A stretch of 64,000 nt of DNA from Dyadobacter sediminis (GTDB lineage: Bacteria > Bacteroidota > Bacteroidia > Cytophagales > Spirosomataceae), in the NCBI RefSeq assembly GCF_005860765.1, contig NZ_VCEI01000028.1:535357-599356 (forward strand), in the 5' to 3' direction. Below the pieces are notes generated by a model. That model had not been told where the DNA came from. It saw only the letters and a program-made list of their open reading frames with translations, and did not search any database. Position 1 is the first letter of the stretch; every line of letters starts with the position of its first letter. The translations under genes and the position numbers were made by a program. Shown here piece by piece: positions 16,251 to 24,490 of this stretch.

Positions 16251-17210
16251 ATGAATCCAGCGCGTTTACTTTTAGTCATACCCTGTTACAATGAGGAAGC
16301 GATATTGTATACGACCTATGCTAAATTAAACACTTACTACAATGCCATAAAACAGCAGGGATTGATAGCAGGAGACAGCAGGATTTGTTTTGTGAACGAC
16401 GGAAGCAGGGACAAAACCTGGAACATCATCGAGGAACTTTGCAGCCGCGACCCGGATGTCATAGGCGTTGCTTTATCCAGAAATTTCGGACATCAGAGTG
16501 CGATTATGGCGGGTCTGGAGCAGCATATGGATCATTTTGACTGCTTTATTACAATTGACGCAGACTTGCAGGACGACCTCAATGCCATTACGGGTATGAT
16601 CGAAAAGCATCGCGAAGGCGCAATGGTCGTGTATGGCGTAAGAAGCGACAGAAGCTCGGATACGTGGTTTAAACGTTCCACGGCAGAAGGATTTTACGTG
16701 CTGATGCAGAAAATGGGCGTTCCGGTTATTTTCAACCATGCCGATTTCAGGCTGATGGACAGGCGTGTGCTTCAGGAACTGGGAAATTTCAAAGAGATCA
16801 ATCTGTTCCTGCGCGGAGTTGTTCCGCTCATCGGGTTCAGGAATGAAAAGGTATTTTACAACCGTCTGGAACGGCAGGCCGGAGAGACGAAATACCCGAT
16901 CAGCAAAATGCTGCTTTTTGCATGGAACGGGATTACTTCCTTTTCTACGTTTCCCATGCGGCTGGTGCTTTATTTCGGTTTCTTTAACTTTTTGATTGCC
17001 ATGGGTATCGTGGCTTACATCCTGTTTTCCTTTTTGTTCGGGTACACCGTTCCGGGCTGGACTTCAACGATGCTGCCGCTTACATTTTTCAGCGGGTCCA
17101 ATATGATGGCACTCGGGCTGATTGGGGAATACATCGGTAAAATTTACGAAGAGGTAAAGGGCCGTCCCCGTTATATTATTGAAAAAACAGTCAATGAACA
17201 GATTTTATAA
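16251..17210 (+). CDS. Polyprenyl-phosphate-type GT2 glycosyltransferase (GtrB/ArnC-like)
   Basis: A 319-residue protein with a GT2 (GT-A fold) catalytic domain: LLVIPCYNEE, CFVNDGSRDKTW, RNFGHQSAIMAGL, and the metal-binding DADLQD. It ends with two TM helices (about 225-310: VLYFGFFNFLIAMGIVAYILF and a second near MMALGLIGEYIGKIYEEVKGRPRYI). This layout is that of GtrB, ArnC and dolichol-phosphate mannose synthases, which load a sugar on undecaprenyl phosphate at the inner membrane. Start chosen at 16251 because the promoter box lies over the upstream TTG. The next gene overlaps its 3' end by 17 nt. Confidence 0.9.
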   Translation: MNPARLLLVIPCYNEEAILYTTYAKLNTYYNAIKQQGLIAGDSRICFVNDGSRDKTWNIIEELCSRDPDVIGVALSRNFGHQSAIMAGLEQHMDHFDCFITIDADLQDDLNAITGMIEKHREGAMVVYGVRSDRSSDTWFKRSTAEGFYVLMQKMGVPVIFNHADFRLMDRRVLQELGNFKEINLFLRGVVPLIGFRNEKVFYNRLERQAGETKYPISKMLLFAWNGITSFSTFPMRLVLYFGFFNFLIAMGIVAYILFSFLFGYTVPGWTSTMLPLTFFSGSNMMALGLIGEYIGKIYEEVKGRPRYIIEKTVNEQIL

Positions 17211-18621
17211 AAAATACAGGATTGTCGGCAACTGGCTAAACATTATGCTGATGCTGAGTGTGCTGATTCCTTTGCTAGCGCTTTCCTTTTACAACCATCC
17301 TTCTCCGGCAGACGATTACTGCTACATTGATACGGTTTTCAAGTTCGGCTGGCTGGAAGCCATGAACTACTATTATTCGGGCTGGACAGGTCGTTACTTC
17401 GGTATTTTTCTGAATCATTCCAATCCGCTGCTTTTTCACTGGATCAATGGCTTTAAAATTCTACCCGTCATCTTGCTCGTCGGATTGATCTATGCTTTGT
17501 ACAGCCTGTTCCGGCACCTGACGCCTACCTTGTCACGCCTGGCGCATCTGGGCTTTGCCGGCGTTGTTTTCTTTCTTTATATTCTGAAAATGGGCAGTAT
17601 TTCGGAAGCATTTTACTGGATGGCAGCGTTTGTGACTTACACCATTCCGAATATTTTTACCTTGCTCTGGACCGTACTCGCCTTGCGCTGGTACCGGCAG
17701 GATACGCAGCCCGCCCGAACGATTGTGGGTATAGTAGCCGGATTCCTGATTTTCGCGGTGATCGGCAGCAGCGAAACCAACCTGCTCATTATGGTTTTGC
17801 TGATTGGCGGCTGGTGGTTCTATCGCTTGCTTTTTTATCGGAAAGTGGATGGTTTTATGGTGGCTATGCTATTGGTTACGGCCGTATCGTGTTACTTTTA
17901 TTTCAGTTCACCGGGAAATCAGGCTCGTATCGGCGGCAATCCATTAGGCGGAAATGTTCCGTTTTCGATCATTTCTTCATTCAAAAAGCTGGCTTCATTA
18001 AGTTTTGACTGGCTGTTCCGTACGCCGCTCATTTTCTTTTCCATAGCCTGGCTCATTGTGCTTTCCCGGCTTTCGGCAGGAGCCAGAAACTATTTTTCGG
18101 TTCCGGTCTGGTATACCGTGCTGCTGTTTATCGGCGTACTTTCCGCGCAGCTTTTTCCTTCCTATTACGGCGTCGGGATCGAGCCTACACCGCGTGTGAT
18201 CAACTGTGTTTACTTTTTCTTTCTTATCGGCTGGTTTTATGTTACCGGCGTCATTTTCCATTATTTCAAAACAGCCAATTTTCCGGAGATTCAATTTTCA
18301 GTATTAAGGTACGGAATCCTGATTGCGATTCTGGTCACATCCGTTGCATTGGCTTTCTTTCGCAGTACAAACGTCCGTCAGCTTTACAGCGATCTGCTGA
18401 ATGGAACGGCTTCTGCTTTTGACAAGGAAATGTTTCAGCGGTATGCAGCCCTGAAGAATGCAGAAGAAGATGTTGTTTACATTACACCGCTAAAAGCCAA
18501 ACCGTTATCCATTTTCTATGATGATGATGTAAAAACCGATAAGGATCACTGGTGGAACAAATGCATGGCGGGTTACTTCGGTAAAAAGGCCATTTATCTG
18601 AAAGAAGTTGAAAGTGAATAA
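17194..18621 (+). CDS. Polytopic membrane protein, GT-C-like (DUF6056-type)
   Basis: A 475-residue membrane protein with about ten hydrophobic segments. After TM1 comes FYNHPSPADDYCYIDTVFKFGW ... YYYSGWTGRYFGIFLNH, whose acidic pair in the first extracytoplasmic loop (ADDYC) resembles the acidic motif of GT-C glycosyltransferases that use polyprenyl-phosphate sugars. The pattern recalls the DUF6056 family; no reaction is proven. The ATG at 17194 overlaps the end of the upstream GT2 gene, so it is translationally coupled. It is probably the acceptor of the sugar made by that enzyme (inference). Confidence 0.82.
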   Translation: MNRFYKKYRIVGNWLNIMLMLSVLIPLLALSFYNHPSPADDYCYIDTVFKFGWLEAMNYYYSGWTGRYFGIFLNHSNPLLFHWINGFKILPVILLVGLIYALYSLFRHLTPTLSRLAHLGFAGVVFFLYILKMGSISEAFYWMAAFVTYTIPNIFTLLWTVLALRWYRQDTQPARTIVGIVAGFLIFAVIGSSETNLLIMVLLIGGWWFYRLLFYRKVDGFMVAMLLVTAVSCYFYFSSPGNQARIGGNPLGGNVPFSIISSFKKLASLSFDWLFRTPLIFFSIAWLIVLSRLSAGARNYFSVPVWYTVLLFIGVLSAQLFPSYYGVGIEPTPRVINCVYFFFLIGWFYVTGVIFHYFKTANFPEIQFSVLRYGILIAILVTSVALAFFRSTNVRQLYSDLLNGTASAFDKEMFQRYAALKNAEEDVVYITPLKAKPLSIFYDDDVKTDKDHWWNKCMAGYFGKKAIYLKEVESE

Positions 18622-20302
18622 AGAAAACAGGCTGCTTCCGGGCATTTTAATGACGTTACCTGTTTTGCTATGGGTTACTGTGCTGCTGTACTATTCTGTT
18701 AACGTCCCGTGGTTTGACGATTATGATCCTTTCCCGGATTTTCTTGATAAATGGATTTCCGGCGGTTCTTTTTCCGAGCAGTTAAAGCTCTTGTTCCAGC
18801 CCAATAATGAGCACCGGATGGTTATCGGCAAGATGATTACGCTTGTTTATTATCAGTTGACCGGGCACCTTGATTTTACATTCCTGCATATTGCCGGCGC
18901 TTGTTTTACATTAGGTACGTTTGCTGTATTCTGGAAGGCATTCCGAAAAAGCAGGCTGAAATGGTGGTTTTTCCTGCCGGTTCCTTTTTTGCTTTTTCAG
19001 CTTCAGTATCATCTTGTTTTTTTGTGGGCCATATGCAGTTTACAGCATCAGCCTGTGATTTTCTTTGTTTGTTTGTCCATGTTTTTGCTGGCAAAAAGGC
19101 AGTTTGCATGGGCAGTTCTGGCTGCATTATGTGCTACTTACGCCATGAGTAACGGCATTTTCGTGTGGGTTTCAGGAGCGGGAATTTTAATGTTACGATC
19201 GGATTACCGGAGACTGGCAACCTGGCTGGCGGCAGGCGCATTCGCAATTGGATTTTATTTTTACGGATTGTCGGCGCAGGGAAATGAGTCCAGCATTGAG
19301 TTTTTTATTAAAAATCCGCATTTATCCGTACTCGGTTTTTTTGCTTTTCTGGGTGGGCTTTTTGATTTTTTTCCGGAGAAAAGCATTGTTACGCGTTCTG
19401 TTTTGCCTGTTTTGGCCGGGTTTGTAACCATGATCTGGATTGTAATCTGGCTTTTACGGCAGATTACTCCGTTTTTAAAAAAGACATTCAGGCAATCAGA
19501 AGGAAATACATTGGAGACATACGGGAAAACGGCTGATCTGAACCGTTTCTTACTTGGCATTTTAATTTTCTTACTGGTGAATGCGCTGGTTATCGGGCTT
19601 TTAAGGCCGCGATTCGGCTTTTTTGTAATGATCGTCAGCAATTACAAAATGTATCCCGCTTTGTTTCTGATCGTTGCGTACCTTTCCTTTATTACATCCA
19701 GTTTGGCCGGAAACGTTCGGAAACGCGGGTTTCAGCTGGCATTTGCCATCAGTATTCTGATCTGGGGAATTTCCGTTTACACGTATTTGCCGGGCATTGC
19801 CGAACGACAGAAGTATCTGACGATCAACGGCTACAATCAGAAGCACAATGCATTTGGATTGGGCCATATTCCGTTTTCGCAAAGCGCGGCATACGTGGAT
19901 TCACTGATGAAAAGAATGACGGCATCCCATATTTATACTTACCCTGAAGAGCCTGAACGGATTGCAGAACAGGTTTTACTACTGCAGAATAAAATGGGCC
20001 CGAGGAATATTTCAGTCTTTGTCCGGGACAAAGTCCTGTATGTGGACGAGCCGGACTACAGAATTTCGCTTGCCCGGAATGACGGACAATTTGTATACAT
20101 GAAGAATGAAAAGCACCTTTATTTCTTCAAATCAAATGCGCATCTGTATGCCGGGCGTAATTTATTTCGTCAGTATGATGCAGGCTCAAATACAACAATC
20201 CCGTTCAGTTCTGTTGAACAAGGCACTTATGATCTGGGCATTATCCGTGTCCGTGGTGAAAAGACCGAAAGAGGGCTTCTTAGAAAAATTACAATCCCTT
20301 GA
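18614..20302 (+). CDS. Large polytopic membrane protein, function unknown
   Basis: About 562 residues with roughly ten to eleven hydrophobic segments and a C-terminal soluble domain of about 140 residues. The first loop reads NVPWFDDYDPFPDFLDKWISGG, again with a DDYD acidic motif soon after TM1, like the preceding protein and GT-C transferases. I do not recognise a named family. The start is GTG at 18614 or TTG at 18608; both overlap the preceding stop by 8-14 nt, pointing to coupled translation. No ATG is available near the N-terminus. Likely a second membrane glycan-modifying enzyme (inference). Confidence 0.78.
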   Translation: MNKENRLLPGILMTLPVLLWVTVLLYYSVNVPWFDDYDPFPDFLDKWISGGSFSEQLKLLFQPNNEHRMVIGKMITLVYYQLTGHLDFTFLHIAGACFTLGTFAVFWKAFRKSRLKWWFFLPVPFLLFQLQYHLVFLWAICSLQHQPVIFFVCLSMFLLAKRQFAWAVLAALCATYAMSNGIFVWVSGAGILMLRSDYRRLATWLAAGAFAIGFYFYGLSAQGNESSIEFFIKNPHLSVLGFFAFLGGLFDFFPEKSIVTRSVLPVLAGFVTMIWIVIWLLRQITPFLKKTFRQSEGNTLETYGKTADLNRFLLGILIFLLVNALVIGLLRPRFGFFVMIVSNYKMYPALFLIVAYLSFITSSLAGNVRKRGFQLAFAISILIWGISVYTYLPGIAERQKYLTINGYNQKHNAFGLGHIPFSQSAAYVDSLMKRMTASHIYTYPEEPERIAEQVLLLQNKMGPRNISVFVRDKVLYVDEPDYRISLARNDGQFVYMKNEKHLYFFKSNAHLYAGRNLFRQYDAGSNTTIPFSSVEQGTYDLGIIRVRGEKTERGLLRKITIP

Positions 20303-20335
20303 ATAAATGAATACCCTTTAATGTACCGAATGGTG

Positions 20336-20343
20336 TATTTTTG
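20336..20343 (+). promoter_or_regulatory. -7 box of the second GT2 gene
   Basis: TATTTTTG, an exact TAnnTTTG match 32 bases before the TTG start at 20375. It suggests a second transcript beginning inside the glycan cluster. Confidence 0.5.
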
Positions 20344-20374
20344 CCGTTGGTAAAACTTCAAAAAGTCAGGAATA

Positions 20375-21319
20375 TTGAAAAACCCTCAGATATCTATTGT
20401 CGCGCCGCTTTATAATGAGTCCGAATCATTTCCGCTGCTCGTTCAGCGTATAAACGCATTGATGGACTCAAGTCCGCTGGCAATAGAAGTGGTCTTGATC
20501 GATGATGGGAGCAAGGATGACACTGCATTGCGCATACGTCAGCTTGCGCTTACCGACGAGCGGTATCACGGCGTATTCTTATCCAGAAACCATGGCCACC
20601 AGCTTGCGCTGACTGCCGGGATTTCTGCGGCACGCGGAACAGAAGCATTGTTTGTCATTGACGGGGATTTGCAGGACCCGCCGGAACTGCTGCCGGAATT
20701 TTACAAGCTCCTGAAAGAAGGGAACGACGTGGTGTATGCAGTCCGGAAAAAGCGTAAGGAAGGATTTGTGAAACGTACAGGTTATCATTTGTTTTACAGA
20801 TTGTTGCGTTCTATTTCGTATGTCGAGATTCCATTGGACAGCGGCGACTTTGCCCTTATAAGCCGGCGCGTTGTGGATGTGCTCAACAAAATGCCGGAAG
20901 AAAGCCGTTACCTGCGCGGCATGCGTTCGTGGATCGGGTTCAGGCAGATCGGCTTTGAATATGAAAGAGATGCCAGAGTTGCCGGCGAGTCCAAATACTC
21001 GTTCAAACAGCTTTTCGGGCTTGCTTACAACGGTATTTTCAATTTCAGCGAGTTTCCAATCAAATTCATGAGCCGGATGGGTATTATGGCCATACTGATT
21101 TCGCTCGTCTATTTTCTGACCGTTGTCATTAAAAAAATGTTTTTCACACACGTAATTGAAGGTTTTACTTCCCTGCTTTTTGTGATCATTCTGTTCAGCG
21201 GCGTGCAGTTGCTGGCACTCGGCATCATTGGTGAATATGTCCTGCGGATATTTTTTCAATCCAAAAACCGTCCTTTGTTCATCATAAAAGAAGAGATAGT
21301 TAACCGCGAGTATATCTGA
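20375..21319 (+). CDS. Polyprenyl-phosphate-type GT2 glycosyltransferase (GtrB-like), second copy
   Basis: A 314-residue paralogue of the GT2 at 16251 with the same plan: IVAPLYNESESFPLLVQRI, VVLIDDGSKDDT, RNHGHQLALTAGI, IDGDLQDPPELL (metal DxD), the ERDARVAGESKYSFKQL acceptor loop, then two TM helices. It is closer to the GtrB/DPM1 core than the first copy. It starts at TTG (20375): no ATG exists before the first beta-strand, and a promoter box lies just upstream. It is followed after 4 nt by the MBOAT gene. Confidence 0.9.
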   Translation: MKNPQISIVAPLYNESESFPLLVQRINALMDSSPLAIEVVLIDDGSKDDTALRIRQLALTDERYHGVFLSRNHGHQLALTAGISAARGTEALFVIDGDLQDPPELLPEFYKLLKEGNDVVYAVRKKRKEGFVKRTGYHLFYRLLRSISYVEIPLDSGDFALISRRVVDVLNKMPEESRYLRGMRSWIGFRQIGFEYERDARVAGESKYSFKQLFGLAYNGIFNFSEFPIKFMSRMGIMAILISLVYFLTVVIKKMFFTHVIEGFTSLLFVIILFSGVQLLALGIIGEYVLRIFFQSKNRPLFIIKEEIVNREYI

Positions 21320-21323
21320 TCAC

Positions 21324-22793
21324 ATGCTGTTTAACTCTGTTCAGTTCATTATATTTTTTATAGTCATTACGCTGGCTTATTTCAGTTTGTCGTGGCGCGG
21401 GCGTTGGATGCTTTTACTGGCAACCAGCTGCTATTTCTACATGGTTTTCAAGCCGGTATTTATCCTTATCCTGTTTGGAACCATTGTTATTGATTATTAC
21501 GCGGGCATCTGGATTGAAAAGTCGCCGGATCAGAAACAGAAGAAACTCCTGCTCGTCATTAGTCTGATTTCCAACATCGGTATTCTGGCTTTTTTCAAAT
21601 ACTACGATTTTTTACAGGATTCCGTTAATCAGCTTCTCAATACCGTTCATGTTCGCCCGCTTGTTCCGCCGCTTACAAGGCTGATACCCGGAACTGTTTC
21701 GGAATGGATGGTGAGCGGGAACGGCCGTATTTTGCTGCCGATTGGTTTGTCATTTCATACTTTTCAGGCCATGAGCTATACGATTGAAGTATACCGGGGC
21801 AACCAGCCGGCTGAAAAGCACTTCGGGATTTATGCATTGTACGTCATGTTTTATCCGCAGCTTGTGGCCGGGCCCATTGAAAGGCCGCAGAATATGCTGT
21901 TTCAATATCATTCGTATTTCAAATATGATTTTGAACAGGTCAAGCAAGGTCTGATGCAGATGGCGTTCGGCATGTTCAAGAAAATCGTTATTGCCGACCG
22001 GCTGGCCGAAGTCGTGGATTATGCCTATAACGACGTCCATGCGCATAACGGCCTCACTTTGCTGGTTGCAACCGTTTTTTTCGCATTTCAGATTTACTGC
22101 GACTTTTCGGGTTATTCGGATATTGCCATTGGCGCGGCACGGGTAATGGGATTTACGTTAATGGATAATTTCCGAACGCCTTACGAGTCAAAATCCATTT
22201 CCGAATTTTGGGGAAGATGGCATATTTCGCTGTCCTCGTGGTTTCGGGATTACCTCTACATTCCGCTTGGCGGGAACCGCAAAGGCGAATACCGGAAATA
22301 TATGAATCAGTTTATTGTATTTCTGGTGAGCGGATTATGGCACGGTGCTAGCTGGAATTATGTAATCTGGGGCGGCTTGCACGGCACATATCAGGTTTCT
22401 GCTTCGCTGCGGGACAAATGGCTGAAAAAAGCAGGAATACAAATTCCGGAAAATGGTTTTACCCGAATACTGGGAATCTTTTTTACTTTCATTCTGGTAA
22501 CACTTGCCTGGGTTTTTTTCCGAAATAAGGAAGCGCCGGTAAAAAGATCATTTACAATCCTGGGCAAAATAGCCAATCTGTCGTGGACGGAACCGCTGCA
22601 TACGCCGTTTAACCAGACGGAAATGGGATTCTGTGTGTTCCTGATTATTTTTCTGCTCGTCAAGGAACATTATTATGAAAAAATCCCGACTTCCAACACA
22701 GCAATTTTCTTCTTTCTGTTTCCCTTGATTGCTTTTCTGACCTATTTTCTGGGCGTAGTTACGGAAAACCAGTTTATCTATTTTCAATTCTGA
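21324..22793 (+). CDS. MBOAT-family O-acyltransferase (AlgI-like)
   Basis: A 489-residue membrane protein with about eleven TM segments. Family signatures are FYPQLVAGPIERPQNM, DFSGYSDIAIGAARVMGF, the FWGRWHISLSSWFRDYLYIPLGG block, and the active-site His in VSGLWHGASWNYVIWGG. AlgI/DltB-type members transfer acetyl or similar groups across the inner membrane to periplasmic glycans. No AlgJ/AlgX-like partner is adjacent. Four nucleotides separate it from the GT2, so surface-glycan O-acetylation is the likely role. Confidence 0.93.
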   Translation: MLFNSVQFIIFFIVITLAYFSLSWRGRWMLLLATSCYFYMVFKPVFILILFGTIVIDYYAGIWIEKSPDQKQKKLLLVISLISNIGILAFFKYYDFLQDSVNQLLNTVHVRPLVPPLTRLIPGTVSEWMVSGNGRILLPIGLSFHTFQAMSYTIEVYRGNQPAEKHFGIYALYVMFYPQLVAGPIERPQNMLFQYHSYFKYDFEQVKQGLMQMAFGMFKKIVIADRLAEVVDYAYNDVHAHNGLTLLVATVFFAFQIYCDFSGYSDIAIGAARVMGFTLMDNFRTPYESKSISEFWGRWHISLSSWFRDYLYIPLGGNRKGEYRKYMNQFIVFLVSGLWHGASWNYVIWGGLHGTYQVSASLRDKWLKKAGIQIPENGFTRILGIFFTFILVTLAWVFFRNKEAPVKRSFTILGKIANLSWTEPLHTPFNQTEMGFCVFLIIFLLVKEHYYEKIPTSNTAIFFFLFPLIAFLTYFLGVVTENQFIYFQF

Positions 22794-22892
22794 AAAGGTT
22801 GAAGAAGGTGTAAACATTTGCCGCCTAATATTTGTTTCCCCTTTTACAAAGGATAATTTTTGCTGTTTAATTCAAGAAAAGTATTCAATAAA

Positions 22893-23273
22893 ATGTACGA
22901 AGTAACATCTGACAACCGGTTAAAAAGTCTTATCGTCGTCGGCGACAGGGTTTTGATCAGGCCGAAAAGCCCGAGTGAACGCACGAACAGCGGATTATAT
23001 CTGCCTGCGACCGTTACCGAACGAGAACAGGTTCAAAGCGGGTACGTTATTAAAGTCGGGCCGGGCTATCCGATTCCCGTGGCTGCCGAAGACGAGCCCT
23101 GGAAAGAAACCGAAGAAAAAGTTAAATACATGCCTTTGCAGTCCAAGGAAGGCGACGTGGCGATTTACCTGCAGCGCAATGCAATCGATCTGGAATACGA
23201 CGGTCAGAAATATGTGATCGTGCCGCAATCCTCGATTCTGATGCTGGAACGTTCGGAAGATCTGTTTGACTGA
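22893..23273 (+). CDS. GroES-family co-chaperone-like protein
   Basis: A 126-residue protein (ATG at 22893; a TTG-initiated extension from 22860 adds 11 residues of low credibility). The core VVGDRVLIRPKSPSERTNSGLYLPATVTEREQVQSGYVIKVGPG is Cpn10-like, with the mobile-loop equivalent at TNSGLYLPATVTE, and the C-terminus is YVIVPQSSILMLE. It is longer than GroES by an acidic insertion (about residues 60-80). No groEL is adjacent, so it is a divergent stand-alone paralogue. Whether it binds a chaperonin is unknown. Confidence 0.85.
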   Translation: MYEVTSDNRLKSLIVVGDRVLIRPKSPSERTNSGLYLPATVTEREQVQSGYVIKVGPGYPIPVAAEDEPWKETEEKVKYMPLQSKEGDVAIYLQRNAIDLEYDGQKYVIVPQSSILMLERSEDLFD

Positions 23274-23367
23274 GCATGAATTTTGTGAGTTAAAAAGCGG
23301 ATTGATTTTCCTGAATATATAAATACCGGAAATCATTAAAAATTCTAACCTGTAAACTTGCACTTTC

Positions 23368-24390
23368 ATGAAATACAAATTTTTGAGTAACACCGGCGTA
23401 CTCGTTTCCGAGCTTTGTTTTGGAACCATGACCTTCGGAGGAGAAGGATACTGGGAAGCCATCGGCAGATTGCAGCAGGAAGAATCAAGTGCACTCGTGA
23501 AAACGGCTCTGGACAGCGGAATCAATTTTTTCGATACGGCCAATGTCTATTCTTACGGAAAATCGGAAACCATTCTTGGGCAGGCATTAAAAGATCTGGG
23601 CATAAAACGGAGCGATGTCGTCATTGCAACAAAAGCAAGAGGACGCATGGCACCCGGTCCGAATAATATCGGTTTGTCGCGGCTGCATATCATGGATTCT
23701 GTCCACGAAAGCCTTTCCCGTCTGGGTACGGATCATATTGATCTGTTTTATGTTCATGGCGTGGATGCGGAAACGGCACTGGAAGAAACCATGCGCGGAC
23801 TGGAAGATGTAGTTCGTTCCGGAAAAGTAAGGTACCTCGGCGTCAGTAACCATGCTGCGTGGCAGATTATGAAAGCCAACGGCATTGCGGACAAAAATGG
23901 CTGGACGCGCTTTGTGGCATGTCAGCATTATTACACGATTGCCGGCCGTGACCTGGAACGCGAACTGGTTCCAATGATGCAGGATCAGAACCTTGCACTG
24001 ATGCCGTGGAGCCCGCTTGCTGGCGGGTTTCTTTCCGGAAAATACAGCCGTGACACGGAATCTTCTGGCGAAAACCGCCGCGATAACTTTGATTTTCCAC
24101 CGATTGATAAAGAAAAAGCATACGATATTATTGATGTAATCCGCCCGATTGCAGAAGCGCATTCTGTTTCTGTTGCACAAATTGCCTTATCGTGGCTTTT
24201 GCATCAGAAAAGTGTTACAAGCGTGATTATCGGAGCAAAAAAACCGGATCAGCTTAAAGAAAACATTGCGGCAACTTCCGTTGTGCTGACCGAAGACGAT
24301 CTTGCAAAATTGAACGAAAGCAGCGCATTGAAAACCGAATATCCGCAATGGATGTTTGAACGCCAGGGAAGAGACCGGGTCCCGGAGTAA
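23368..24390 (+). CDS. Aldo/keto reductase
   Basis: A 340-residue AKR with the full catalytic tetrad: Asp in INFFDTANVYS, Tyr in the same VYSYG segment, Lys in IATKARG, His in LFYVHGVD. The C-terminal NADPH-binding stretch SVIIGAKKPDQLKENI is present. It most resembles the AKR13/YajO-like group; the substrate is not inferable. A box one mismatch from consensus (TAAACTTG, 23353-23360) lies just before the ATG. A strong terminator follows, so it is monocistronic. Confidence 0.93.
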   Translation: MKYKFLSNTGVLVSELCFGTMTFGGEGYWEAIGRLQQEESSALVKTALDSGINFFDTANVYSYGKSETILGQALKDLGIKRSDVVIATKARGRMAPGPNNIGLSRLHIMDSVHESLSRLGTDHIDLFYVHGVDAETALEETMRGLEDVVRSGKVRYLGVSNHAAWQIMKANGIADKNGWTRFVACQHYYTIAGRDLERELVPMMQDQNLALMPWSPLAGGFLSGKYSRDTESSGENRRDNFDFPPIDKEKAYDIIDVIRPIAEAHSVSVAQIALSWLLHQKSVTSVIIGAKKPDQLKENIAATSVVLTEDDLAKLNESSALKTEYPQWMFERQGRDRVPE

Positions 24391-24411
24391 AGTTTCCTAA
24401 TCAATTTGATC

Positions 24412-24445
24412 AGAATGCACTATTTCAGCGTAGTGCATTCTTTTT
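24412..24445 (+). terminator. Intrinsic terminator after aldo/keto reductase
   Basis: Perfect 11-bp stem AGAATGCACTA (24412-24422) / TAGTGCATTCT (24431-24441) with an 8-nt loop, running into TTTTT (24441-24445). Confidence 0.85.
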
Positions 24446-24479
24446 ATCCGGTCTTCTGTCCCGGTCTGTTAATGTAGCG

Positions 24480-24487
24480 TATCTTTG
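24480..24487 (+). promoter_or_regulatory. -7 box abutting the helicase start codon
   Basis: TATCTTTG matches TAnnTTTG exactly and ends 3 bases before the ATG at 24491. If used, transcription would begin at or near the ATG, giving a leaderless or nearly leaderless mRNA. Confidence 0.5.
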
Positions 24488-24490
24488 AGC

